6,772 nucleotides of DNA from Methanosphaera sp. SHI613 (GCA_003266145.1 MVJJ01000123.1:1443-8214), one strand, 5' to 3'; shown: positions 1-5,321, numbered from the stretch's first letter. Notes: generated by a model not told the origin, from the letters alone. Numbers and translations: made by a program.

Positions 1-84
1 TATTTGAATTCAATTAAATCAAGTACTCTATTAATAAAATAATTGGATTTTATGATTTAATTTGTTTAGAACTAGTTTTTTAAA

Positions 85-159
<75 letters not shown>

Positions 160-180
160 ATGAACTTTGTAAAAATAATA

Positions 181-190
181 ATTTAATAAA
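181..190 (-). promoter_or_regulatory. possible TATA box for tRNA-Arg(CCT)
   Basis: The minus strand reads TTTATTAAAT, centred about 27 bases upstream of the tRNA 5' end, the usual distance of an archaeal TATA box from a tRNA start. The spacer is almost all A/T, so the match has little statistical weight, and co-transcription from the upstream tRNA gene is an equal possibility. Confidence 0.35.
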
Positions 191-216
191 TTCTTAAAAA
201 TAGTTATAAAATATAG

Positions 217-291
217 CGGACCTGGGGGGATTTGAACCCCCGGCCTTTGGATTAGAAGTCCAACGCCCTATCCAGTCTAGGCTACAGGCCC
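217..291 (-). tRNA. tRNA-Arg (anticodon TCT), decodes AGA
   Basis: On the minus strand a 75-nt cloverleaf folds. The acceptor stem GGGCCTG pairs with CAGGTCC (one G:U), with discriminator G. The anticodon stem TTGGA/TCCAA holds the loop CTTCTAA, giving anticodon TCT at 256-254. The T arm GGGGG-TTCAAAT-CCCCC is perfect. No CCA is encoded (the sequence continues CTA). The body is the usual archaeal tRNA-Arg form with D arm GCCTAG...GGATAGGGC. AGA is the main arginine codon in the protein genes of this window, so this should be a heavily used tRNA. A TATA box is placed about 27 bases upstream. Confidence 0.96.
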
Positions 292-313
292 ATATAAAAT
301 TAATATACAAATA

Positions 314-321
314 CTATATAA
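314..321 (-). promoter_or_regulatory. TATA box for the tRNA-Arg pair
   Basis: The minus strand reads TTATATAG, centred about 27 bases upstream of the mature 5' end of tRNA-Arg(TCT). This suits TBP/TFB-directed transcription that starts at or just before the tRNA. The surrounding sequence is AT-rich, which lowers the weight of the match. Confidence 0.5.
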
Positions 322-429
322 TGTTATATCCATTATCCTTATTATACTTTACTATTATTTGTCTTAGTTAATATCAAATGAATATTGTAATTCAATTATA
401 TTTTATTTTTATTAATAAAATAGTTTTTC

Positions 430-465
430 AAAAAAAGTATCACTTGAGAAATTATAATTTCTCAA
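430..465 (-). terminator. palindrome plus T-tract, terminator of the surface-protein gene
   Basis: Positions 444-465 are a perfect 22-base palindrome (TTGAGAAATTA and its complement). As RNA it folds into a 9-bp stem with a TATA loop. On the minus strand it is followed within 8 bases by seven consecutive T (436-430). It lies about 70 bases beyond the stop codon of the surface-protein gene, as a 3' end would. Archaeal termination depends mainly on the T-tract; the hairpin may instead protect the 3' end. The stretch 292-536 contains no gene that I can see. Confidence 0.55.
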
Positions 466-536
466 ATATCTTTTAATATTTCTTAGGTAAGTCCTATGAA
501 ATAGTTTAAACTACCTTGAAATCAAGTAATGGGATT

Positions 537-1376
537 CTAGAGGTATGCTGCTCCAGAGTTATCCATTATTTCGATTGTTTGATTTCTTAAGTTGTAAGAA
601 GCTTGTCCTTCTGTTACACCGTTATCATTGATCATGTTGTAGATGTAACATTTGTCTCCATAATCATTTATGACTGTTGTACCGTAACTTAATGTCACCT
701 TGTTTCCAGACCATTTTTCTAGGATGAATTGTTCAACAAGACTTCTTGCACTATCGATACTTATTTCACCATTGTTATCAGAGTTGTCTTGGTTATCTGA
801 TTGTTGTTGGTTAGAAGGTGCATTGTCGGTAGTTGGTTGTACTGTACCGGTACTTTGAGCTGAACCGGAATCGGATCCTGAGTTAGCTCCAGAGTTGGAA
901 CCTGAGTTAGCTCCTGAGCCGGAACTTGAATTTGATCCTGAACCTGATTGTCCTTCAACTACACTGCTTGAATCTCCTGCTGATTCTAACTGTACATTAG
1001 GGCCACTGCTTCCGGATGGAGTATTAGTAGCTTGGCTTGCATTTCCTGCTGTAGCGTTAGCTGCGGTGTCTGGCGTTGCACCATTTCCGCTGGAGTTACT
1101 GGCAGTATTTGTAGCATTCACGGGCTCCGAATTTTCAACCTCTGTATTGCTAGCTTTAGCTGCATCTTCTTTCTTGTTAGCATCATTACCTGTTACTGCA
1201 TCTAGGCTTGTTGCTGCTTCGGCAGGTGCTTCTAACGTTTCGGTTACTGGAGTATCTTCTATTTCCACGTTAGATAACGGGTTTAGAATATCCGCTCCGT
1301 TGTTGATTTGATAGGTAGCTGCTACTATTCCGATAAGGGCTACTACTAAGAGAGATAATATAATCTTCTTATCCAT
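537..1376 (-). CDS. membrane-anchored Ser/Gly/Asn-rich cell-surface protein with a small C-terminal domain
   Basis: I cannot name this gene; its layout is that of a secreted, membrane-tethered protein of a methanogen with a pseudomurein wall. With the start used here it has 279 residues. There is a short basic start (DKK), one hydrophobic segment at about 5-21 with no lipobox Cys, an acidic Ala/Thr/Glu-rich stretch to about 75, and a Ser/Gly/Asn/Thr-rich low-complexity stalk from about 76 to 202 with SGAN/SGSN repeats at 153-172. A compact, non-repetitive domain of about 75 residues (203-279) ends the protein and resembles a PepSY-type fold in length and pattern. That last point is inference. 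Six N-X-S/T sequons (N87, N94, N107, N112, N149, N265) would suit archaeal N-glycosylation. The start at 1376 is preferred to the in-frame ATG at 1388 because GGTGA sits five bases before 1376 and nothing suitable precedes 1388. It reads in the same direction as the regulator upstream but has its own likely promoter in the 103-base gap. Confidence 0.85.
   Translation of the reverse strand: MDKKIILSLLVVALIGIVAATYQINNGADILNPLSNVEIEDTPVTETLEAPAEAATSLDAVTGNDANKKEDAAKASNTEVENSEPVNATNTASNSSGNGATPDTAANATAGNASQATNTPSGSSGPNVQLESAGDSSSVVEGQSGSGSNSSSGSGANSGSNSGANSGSDSGSAQSTGTVQPTTDNAPSNQQQSDNQDNSDNNGEISIDSARSLVEQFILEKWSGNKVTLSYGTTVINDYGDKCYIYNMINDNGVTEGQASYNLRNQTIEIMDNSGAAYL
865..945 (-). repeat. imperfect 24-bp coding repeats in the surface-protein stalk
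   Basis: The plus-strand string CCTGAGTTAGCTCC occurs at 877-890 and again at 901-914, a 24-base period, with degenerate copies on either side (for example around 937-945). It encodes the tandem Ser-Gly-Ala-Asn / Ser-Gly-Ser-Asn units of the stalk (residues about 147-172). In-frame 24-bp steps allow the stalk to grow or shrink without a frameshift, so its length may vary among strains. Confidence 0.7.
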
Positions 1377-1407
1377 AACTTTCACCATTATTCTATTTTT
1401 AGCAGTT

Positions 1408-1430
1408 GGTATAAACTAAATGATTATACC
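1408..1430. promoter_or_regulatory. inverted repeat GGTATA-N11-TATACC, possible operator
   Basis: The arms GGTATA (1408-1413) and TATACC (1425-1430) are perfect complements 11 bases apart. They lie 32 to 54 bases before the surface-protein start, overlapping the start site predicted from the TATA box at 1441-1453. A second, shorter GGTAT/ATACC dyad lies upstream of that TATA box, and both share flanks (TTGGTAT on one side, TTATACCTTTT on the other). This pairing suggests a binding site for a regulator of this promoter. The regulator is not identified. Confidence 0.35.
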
Positions 1431-1440
1431 TTTTCTATCA

Positions 1441-1453
1441 TTATATTATATTT
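1441..1453 (-). promoter_or_regulatory. probable TATA box of the surface-protein gene
   Basis: The minus strand reads AAATATAATATAA. A start site about 25 bases on would be near 1420 and leave a leader of roughly 45 nt before the ATG at 1376. It is bracketed by the two GGTAT/ATACC dyads. It is the best candidate in the gap between the regulator and the surface-protein gene, but the region is AT-rich throughout. Confidence 0.4.
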
Positions 1454-1461
1454 AGTATCTT

Positions 1462-1475
1462 GGTATTATTATACC
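1462..1475. promoter_or_regulatory. inverted repeat GGTAT-N4-ATACC, second possible operator
   Basis: The arms GGTAT (1462-1466) and ATACC (1471-1475) flank a TATT spacer, upstream of the probable TATA box and five bases beyond the regulator's stop codon. It could be the partner of the dyad at 1408-1430. On the plus strand a run of six T follows. As RNA in the minus direction the stem is too short to be a convincing terminator for the regulator gene. Confidence 0.3.
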
Positions 1476-1479
1476 TTTT

Positions 1480-1986
1480 TTAATTTTTCATATTATACTC
1501 GGGTATAGCCTTGGTTTTTCTTATATCCGTGATTATTGTTTTTGACTTCTGTTTTTCCGGATTTTCAACTTGACTCAGTAAGTCTTCAGCATATCTTTGT
1601 GCATTTTTATATTTTGTTATTAACATTTTCAAATCATCTATTGCATTTTCATCTCCACGTATTAGACGTTCTTCAATGTTGTATAGTTCCGTGAATTCTT
1701 CACCGACCATGTGCATTTTTATTGTATCCGGTTTTATGAATATTTTTATTTCTACTCCCTGTGATATTTCATAGTATTTTCTTGGTCGGCCTCTTTCTAT
1801 TTTCTGATATTTTGGATTGATTAGTCCTAATTCTTCCATTGCTTTTAGATGACCTATGATTGCTTTTTGACCTACATTCAGTTGTTGTGACAGTTGACTA
1901 ACAAATCTTGGTTCTTCTGTTAGTAATGCGAGTATGTCTCTTCTTGTTTTACAGCCTATTACATCAAGTACTGCTTCTAAGTTCAT
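1480..1986 (-). CDS. winged-helix (ArsR-type) transcriptional regulator of the Phr/HSR1 heat-shock family
   Basis: A 168-residue DNA-binding protein, probably the repressor of the chaperone genes beside it. The N-terminal half is a winged helix: helix 1 at about 5-23 (AVLDVIGCKTRRDILALL), helix 2 around 28-36 (FVSQLSQQL), recognition helix 39-53 (GQKAIIGHLKAMEEL), and a wing ending in the basic motif RGRPRKYY (65-72). Residues 28-72 closely match the pattern I recall for Pyrococcus Phr (FVSELSRELGVGQKAV..., PRGRPRKYY). The C-terminal half (about 100-145) is charged and helical, probably for dimer formation. The family is known for repressing archaeal heat-shock genes and its own gene until heat releases it. 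Support here is the divergent position to grpE-dnaK with dyads in between. A weak ribosome site GATGAT lies before ATG at 1986, spaced like that of dnaK. The sequence suggests autoregulation, since one dyad abuts this gene's own TATA box. Confidence 0.88.
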   Translation of the reverse strand: MNLEAVLDVIGCKTRRDILALLTEEPRFVSQLSQQLNVGQKAIIGHLKAMEELGLINPKYQKIERGRPRKYYEISQGVEIKIFIKPDTIKMHMVGEEFTELYNIEERLIRGDENAIDDLKMLITKYKNAQRYAEDLLSQVENPEKQKSKTIITDIRKTKAIPEYNMKN

Positions 1987-2008
1987 ATTATCATCTTCTT
2001 TTTTTTCT

Positions 2009-2030
2009 TATTAGGTCTTTTTTCCTAATA
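2009..2030. promoter_or_regulatory. inverted repeat TATTAGG-N8-CCTAATA in the regulator's leader or start site
   Basis: The arms 2009-2015 and 2024-2030 are perfect 7-base complements around an eight-base pyrimidine spacer (TCTTTTTT). The site lies 23 to 44 bases before the regulator's start codon, right at the start site expected from the TATA box at 2051-2058. It could be a 5'-end stem-loop (loop AAAAAAGA in the mRNA) or an operator dyad at the start site. It differs from the GTAAC dyads, though site 3 also contains TTAGG. Confidence 0.4.
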
Positions 2031-2050
2031 TAATGTTATGTTGTAGAATA

Positions 2051-2058
2051 TATATAAA
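2051..2058 (-). promoter_or_regulatory. TATA box of the regulator gene
   Basis: The minus strand reads TTTATATA, an excellent archaeal TATA box. A start about 26 bases on falls near 2028 and leaves a leader of about 40 nt before the ATG at 1986. The first GTTAC dyad begins two bases upstream of it and so covers the place of the TFB-recognition element, a fitting position for self-repression. Confidence 0.65.
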
Positions 2059-2059
2059 T

Positions 2060-2074
2060 GTTACCAAAGGTTAC
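2060..2074. promoter_or_regulatory. operator-like dyad 1 (GTTAC-N5-GTTAC)
   Basis: GTTAC (2060-2064), five bases, GTTAC (2070-2074). The left arm differs from the ideal GTAAC by one base; ACC-AAA-GGT in the centre is itself a small dyad. It abuts the regulator's TATA box on one side and lies 15 bases before the first plus-strand TATA box on the other. It could therefore control both directions. The arrangement resembles the CTAAC-N5-GTTAG site that I recall for the Archaeoglobus heat-shock regulator HSR1. Confidence 0.5.
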
Positions 2075-2089
2075 TAAAATATAGTAAAG

Positions 2090-2097
2090 TATAAATA
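2090..2097 (+). promoter_or_regulatory. TATA box P1 of the grpE-dnaK operon
   Basis: TATAAATA preceded by the purine-rich AGTAAAG, as a BRE/TATA pair would look. The predicted start, near 2118-2121, falls in a perfect palindrome (2112-2123). If this is used, the grpE leader is about 160 nt and includes dyads 2 and 3. It shares a 25-base block, with two mismatches, with promoter P2. Confidence 0.5.
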
Positions 2098-2111
2098 CTA
2101 TGTTATGTCAA

Positions 2112-2123
2112 GTTAATATTAAC
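2112..2123. promoter_or_regulatory. perfect palindrome GTTAATATTAAC at the predicted P1 start
   Basis: A 12-base perfect palindrome lies about 25 bases after TATA box P1, where transcription should start. It contains GTTA and TAAC half-sites in the opposite arrangement to the GTAAC-N5-GTTAC dyads. It could be a further binding site or a chance AT palindrome. Confidence 0.3.
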
Positions 2124-2136
2124 GAAAAATACTTTT

Positions 2137-2151
2137 GTAACTAATGGTTAC
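2137..2151. promoter_or_regulatory. operator-like dyad 2, perfect GTAAC-N5-GTTAC
   Basis: GTAAC (2137-2141), TAATG, GTTAC (2147-2151): both arms are perfect complements, the best of the three sites. It lies 15 bases before TATA box P2, the same distance as dyad 1 from P1. A lone half-site GTAACTAAAATAT follows at 2182. It is the most likely target of the divergent Phr/HSR1-type regulator, by inference from position and symmetry. Confidence 0.6.
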
Positions 2152-2166
2152 TAAAATATCATAAAG

Positions 2167-2174
2167 TATATATA
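2167..2174 (+). promoter_or_regulatory. TATA box P2 of the grpE-dnaK operon
   Basis: TATATATA preceded by CATAAAG, placed relative to dyad 2 exactly as P1 is relative to dyad 1. The predicted start is near 2195-2200, giving a leader of about 80 nt. A weaker TTTTATAA at 2211-2218 could act as a third box, with a start near 2241; dyad 3 would then lie between box and start. The sequence alone does not say which is used. Confidence 0.5.
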
Positions 2175-2214
2175 ACAAATTGTAACTAAAATATTAAATA
2201 GAACAATATGTTTT

Positions 2215-2229
2215 ATAACTTAGGGTTAC
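2215..2229. promoter_or_regulatory. operator-like dyad 3 (ATAAC-N5-GTTAC)
   Basis: ATAAC (2215-2219), TTAGG, GTTAC (2225-2229): four of five arm positions are complementary. Its centre is 78 bases after that of dyad 2, which is 77 after dyad 1. It lies just after the start expected from P2, or between box and start of a weaker third promoter, where a bound repressor would block polymerase. Confidence 0.45.
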
Positions 2230-2242
2230 TATAATAATGAAG

Positions 2243-2271
2243 CCCTTTAAAACAAATAAAAAAGTTAAGGG
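2243..2271 (+). promoter_or_regulatory. possible leader hairpin masking the grpE ribosome site
   Basis: CCCTTTAA (2243-2250) can pair with TTAAGGG (2265-2271): seven base pairs with one bulged T and a 14-base A-rich loop. The GGG at 2269-2271 begins the grpE ribosome site GGGTGA (2269-2274), four bases before the ATG. The weak, AU-rich stem would open with modest heating, which invites an RNA-thermometer reading. Stability is marginal and this is inference. Confidence 0.3.
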
Positions 2272-2278
2272 TGAATGA

Positions 2279-2836
2279 ATGGTCAAAGAAGAAAAAACAA
2301 AAATCAACAAAGAAAATGAAGAAATTCAAGAAGAAATAGAATCAAAAGAAGATAAATCAATAGAAAAAGAAGATCAAGAAGTTGAAAAAACACAAGACGA
2401 ACAAATAGAACAACTCGAAGCACAGGTACAGGAATACAAGGAAAAACTACAAAGATCACAGGCAGACTTTGAAAACTTCAAAAAACGATCAATAAAAGAA
2501 AAACAGGAATTCGTCAAATACGCCAATGAAGGTTTAATACTCAAAGTGCTGGAGGCCTATGAAGACTTGGAAAGAGCATTAGAAGTGGAAAAAGATGAAG
2601 ATCTACGCGAAGGCGTGGAGTTAATCTACAAGAAAATGGACAAAATATTAAAAGATGAAGGAGTAGAACAAATAGAAACAGAACATCAACAATTTGATCC
2701 ATACAAACACGAAGCTCTAATGACACAAGAAAATGATGATTATGAAAATAATGAAATCATTCAAGACGTACAAAAAGGATATACATTAAACTCAAAAGTT
2801 ATAAGATATTCAAAAGTAATAGTATGTAAAAAATAA
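2279..2836 (+). CDS. grpE: GrpE, nucleotide exchange factor of DnaK
   Basis: A cytoplasmic co-chaperone that opens the DnaK nucleotide cleft to release ADP and so resets the chaperone cycle; it acts as a dimer. The 185 residues show the family layout. A long, very acidic and Lys/Glu-rich helix runs from 1 to about 80, including the coiled-coil part ([26 protein letters not shown], about 45-70). The helical dimer core is at about 81-127, and the C-terminal beta domain at about 130-185 carries the signatures FDPYKHEAL (139-147) and [14 protein letters not shown] (167-180). The first 40 residues are an unusually long charged leader and probably disordered. ATG at 2279 follows GGGTGA; the ATG four bases earlier is out of frame. 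dnaK follows 49 bases on, in the same direction, with no convincing promoter between, so the two are probably one transcript. Confidence 0.96.
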   Translation: MVKEEKTKINKENEEIQEEIESKEDKSIEKEDQEVEKTQDEQIEQLEAQVQEYKEKLQRSQADFENFKKRSIKEKQEFVKYANEGLILKVLEAYEDLERALEVEKDEDLREGVELIYKKMDKILKDEGVEQIETEHQQFDPYKHEALMTQENDDYENNEIIQDVQKGYTLNSKVIRYSKVIVCKK

Positions 2837-2885
2837 ATTCAATCTAACTAAACATAATATAATAAAAAAAATTTAAGGTGATAAT

Positions 2886-4745
2886 ATGGCACAAGAAAAA
2901 GTAATAGGAATAGACCTTGGAACAAGTAACTCAGCAGCAGCTGCATTAATAAGTGGTAAACCAACAATCATACCAAGTGCAGAAGGAGCAACACAATACG
3001 GAAAATCATTCCCAAGTTACGTAGCATTTACAGATGATGGGGAAGTACTCGTAGGAGAACCTGCAAGAAGACAAGCAGTAACAAACCCTGAAAAAACAAT
3101 CAGTGCAATCAAAAGACACATGGGTTCAGACTACAAAGTAAACATCAACGGTAAAGATTACACACCACAGGAAATTTCCGCTTTAATCCTACAAAAAATC
3201 AAAAAGGATGCAGAAGCATTCCTCGGAGAACCAGTTAAAAAAGCTGTAATTACAGTACCTGCATACTTTGACGACAACCAAAGGACAGCAACAAAAGATG
3301 CAGGTAAAATCGCAGGATTAGAAGTACTAAGATTAGTAAACGAACCTACCGCGGCAAGTCTCGCATACGGTCTTGACAAAACAGATGAAGAAGACGTAAA
3401 CATATTAGTATTCGACCTCGGTGGAGGAACATTAGATGTTACAATCATGGAATTCGGAGAAGGAATCTTCGAAGTAAAATCCACAAGCGGTGACACTAAC
3501 CTCGGTGGAACAGATATGGATACAGCATTAATGAAATACATAGCCGACGAGTTCAAAAAAGAAAACGGTGTGGATTTATTAAATGACGACCAAGCAGCAC
3601 AAAGATTAAGAGAAGCAGCAGAAAAAGCAAAAATCGAGTTATCCACAACACTCACAACAGACATAAACCTTCCATTCATCACAGCAACACAAGCAGGACC
3701 ATTACACTTAAACATGAGCCTATCACGTGCAAAACTTGAAGAAATCGTAGATCCGATCATTCAAAAATGTGGAGCACCAATCAACCAGGCAATTTCAGAT
3801 GCTAAAATGCAAAACAGTGACATAGACAAAATCATTCTTGTAGGTGGACCAACAAGAATGCCATCAATACAAAGCTATGTTGAAAAAGTAGTAGGTCAAA
3901 AAGTAGAACGTGGAATAGACCCAATGGAATGTGTAGCAAGCGGAGCATCCATCCAGGGAGGAGTACTTGCAGGTGAAATAGATGACCTTGTACTTTTAGA
4001 CGTTACACCATTATCCTTAGGTATCGAAACAATGGGTGGAGTAGCAACAAAACTCATAGACAGAAACACAACCATACCTACCAAGAAAAGCCAAATATTC
4101 ACAACAGCCGCAGACAACCAGCCAAGTGTAGACATTCACGTAATCCAGGGTGAAAGACCAATGGCAAACGACAACACCACACTTGGAAGATTCCAGCTTG
4201 TAGGTATCCCACCAGCACCAAGAGGAACACCACAAATTGAAGTAACCTTTGATATAGATGCAAACGGTATCATAAACGTAACTGCAAAAGACAAAGGAAC
4301 AGGTAAGGAACAGCAAATTACCATCACTTCAAGCAACAAACTCTCCGATGAAGAAATCGAACAAAAAGTAAAAGAAGCAGAAGCACACGCTGAAGAAGAT
4401 AAAAAACGTCAGGAAGAAATCGAAATAAGAAACAACGCTGACAGTTTAGTATATACTGTTGACAAAACAATCGAAGAATTAGGAGATCAACTCGCAGAGG
4501 ATAAAAAAGAAGACCTCAAAAACAAACAGAAAGAAGTACAAGATGCAATAGAAGCAGACAACATTGAACAAATCAAGGAAAAAACAGAAGCTCTCGAAAA
4601 AACCATCCATGAAATAAGTGCTGAAATCTACCAACAAGCAGCACAAGCACAACAAGCACAACAGCAAGCACAAGCACAACAAGATGCAGGAAACACTCAA
4701 TCAAATGATGATGACACAATAGATGCCGACTTTGAAAAACAATAA
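2886..4745 (+). CDS. dnaK: DnaK, Hsp70 chaperone
   Basis: An ATP-driven chaperone that binds exposed hydrophobic peptides in the cytoplasm. It has 619 residues, near the family norm. The ATPase domain is at about 1-368: phosphate loop IDLGTSNS (8-15), Lys76 in [16 protein letters not shown] (125-133), [12 protein letters not shown] (152-163), [10 protein letters not shown] (177-186), GDTNLGGTD (202-210) and [10 protein letters not shown] (317-326). The linker LVLLD (368-372) leads into DVTPLSLG. The peptide-binding domain runs to about 480 and the helical lid to about 585. A Gln/Ala-rich linker (584-599) precedes the acidic tail ending DADFEKQ. Between AIKRHMG and YTPQEIS there are only about 12 residues, so the roughly 24-residue insertion of proteobacterial DnaK is missing, as in Gram-positive and archaeal forms. 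Archaeal dnaK is generally held to come from bacteria. A strong site AGGTGAT precedes ATG at 2886. Co-transcription with grpE is likely. Confidence 0.98.
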   Translation: MAQEKVIGIDLGTSNSAAAALISGKPTIIPSAEGATQYGKSFPSYVAFTDDGEVLVGEPARRQAVTNPEKTISAIKRHMGSDYKVNINGKDYTPQEISALILQKIKKDAEAFLGEPVKKAVITVPAYFDDNQRTATKDAGKIAGLEVLRLVNEPTAASLAYGLDKTDEEDVNILVFDLGGGTLDVTIMEFGEGIFEVKSTSGDTNLGGTDMDTALMKYIADEFKKENGVDLLNDDQAAQRLREAAEKAKIELSTTLTTDINLPFITATQAGPLHLNMSLSRAKLEEIVDPIIQKCGAPINQAISDAKMQNSDIDKIILVGGPTRMPSIQSYVEKVVGQKVERGIDPMECVASGASIQGGVLAGEIDDLVLLDVTPLSLGIETMGGVATKLIDRNTTIPTKKSQIFTTAADNQPSVDIHVIQGERPMANDNTTLGRFQLVGIPPAPRGTPQIEVTFDIDANGIINVTAKDKGTGKEQQITITSSNKLSDEEIEQKVKEAEAHAEEDKKRQEEIEIRNNADSLVYTVDKTIEELGDQLAEDKKEDLKNKQKEVQDAIEADNIEQIKEKTEALEKTIHEISAEIYQQAAQAQQAQQQAQAQQDAGNTQSNDDDTIDADFEKQ

Positions 4746-4790
4746 GTCCGAGCAGGCTTTCAAATAAGAAACCAAAAAGTTAAAAAACCT

Positions 4791-4817
4791 GATATTGAAG
4801 GATAATCCTTCAATATC
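4791..4817. repeat. perfect 12-bp inverted repeat between dnaK and the J-domain gene
   Basis: GATATTGAAGGA (4791-4802), loop TAA, then its exact complement (4806-4817). It lies 45 bases past the dnaK stop and just before the next promoter. No T-tract follows on the plus strand, so it is not a standard terminator. It could be a 3'-end stabiliser or processing site that separates the grpE-dnaK message from the downstream gene, or a protein-binding dyad. Confidence 0.6.
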
Positions 4818-4823
4818 CCATCC

Positions 4824-4831
4824 TTATAAAT
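4824..4831 (+). promoter_or_regulatory. TATA box of the J-domain gene, predicting a leaderless mRNA
   Basis: TTATAAAT is centred about 23 bases before the ATG at 4851, so transcription should start at or next to the start codon. The sequence between (GAAGTGGGCACAT) has no GGTGAT-type ribosome site, in contrast to dnaK and dnaJ. Both facts fit a leaderless message. No GTAAC/GTTAC dyad is present here. Confidence 0.5.
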
Positions 4832-4850
4832 TAATCTGAAGTGGGCACAT

Positions 4851-5321
4851 ATGGATTATAATAAAGATTATTATCAAATATTGGAAATTAATAGGGATGC
4901 TGATAAAGACACTATTAAGAAGGCATATAGGCAACTGGCCCTTAAATATCACCCGGATGTAAACGATGCACCTGACGCTGAGGAAAAATTCAAAGAATTA
5001 ACCGAAGCATATGCGGTATTATCCGATGATACGAAGAAAGCCCAATATGATCTCTATGGATACAAGGCCATAAGTAAATTTTCCCAGGAAGAACTGATTA
5101 AAAGTGTGAACTTAGACAATGTATTCAAGGGAGTAAAATTTATAGCCGAATTGGAAAGGGATTATGGATTAATCACTGGGCTTGTAGGAATGCGTTTGGG
5201 AAAACGGAAAACATCCAAGGCTATAGGATATGCAAGCAAGATACTTCTTGGCAAAAGCATATTAAGCACAGTCCTTAGCCATACAAGAAAAGACAACAAT
5301 ACTGGATATAAAAGATTTTAA
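4851..5321 (+). CDS. J-domain-only protein, shortened DnaJ paralogue with an unrecognised tail
   Basis: A 156-residue DnaK co-chaperone candidate. The J domain (about 5-70) is complete: helix [14 protein letters not shown], the HPD loop at 34-36, helix [18 protein letters not shown], then YDLYG. Aligned without gaps to the dnaJ product below, 51 of the first 95 residues are identical. The match reaches past the J domain into the start of the Gly/Phe region ([16 protein letters not shown] against [16 protein letters not shown]), so it is a duplicate of this dnaJ or a close relative. After residue 95 the match ends. The zinc finger and both substrate-binding domains are absent. A basic, Gly/Ile/Leu-rich helical tail follows (96-156, with GLITGLVGM at 106-114 and [19 protein letters not shown] at 124-142) that I do not recognise; it may bind a membrane or a partner. 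HPD suggests it can stimulate DnaK ATP hydrolysis at a particular place or client. Confidence 0.88.
   Translation: MDYNKDYYQILEINRDADKDTIKKAYRQLALKYHPDVNDAPDAEEKFKELTEAYAVLSDDTKKAQYDLYGYKAISKFSQEELIKSVNLDNVFKGVKFIAELERDYGLITGLVGMRLGKRKTSKAIGYASKILLGKSILSTVLSHTRKDNNTGYKRF

Noticed and set aside
217..300. Integration site at the tRNA genes
   Set aside because: No second copy of a tRNA 3' end and no integrase gene is seen in the window; the two tRNAs resemble each other because they are isoacceptors.
895..1311. Open frame of 138 codons on the plus strand
   Set aside because: It lies antisense to the low-complexity part of the surface-protein gene; its Glu/Pro/Leu-rich product mirrors the Ser/Gly/Asn repeats, and it has no ribosome site.
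1377..1388. Upstream in-frame start (MVKV) for the surface protein
   Set aside because: The bases of this start contain the GGTGA that serves as ribosome site for the ATG at 1376; nothing suitable precedes 1388.
2112..2123. GTTAATATTAAC as a fourth regulator dyad
   Set aside because: The half-sites are in the reverse arrangement with a different spacer, and AT palindromes are common here; it is listed only as a low-confidence palindrome.
2060..2229. CRISPR-like or integration repeats
   Set aside because: The 77-78-base spaced elements are promoter copies with TATA boxes and differing arms, and the spacers are not unique inserts of CRISPR length.
3158..3760. Open frame of 200 codons on the minus strand inside dnaK
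   Set aside because: An antisense shadow of a strongly biased coding gene; no promoter, no ribosome site, and a Ser-rich product with no family pattern. The other minus-strand frames in dnaK, grpE and dnaJ are of the same kind.
4791..4817. Rho-independent-type terminator of dnaK
   Set aside because: The stem is perfect but no T-tract follows on the plus strand, and archaeal termination relies on T-tracts. It is kept as an inverted repeat of unknown role.
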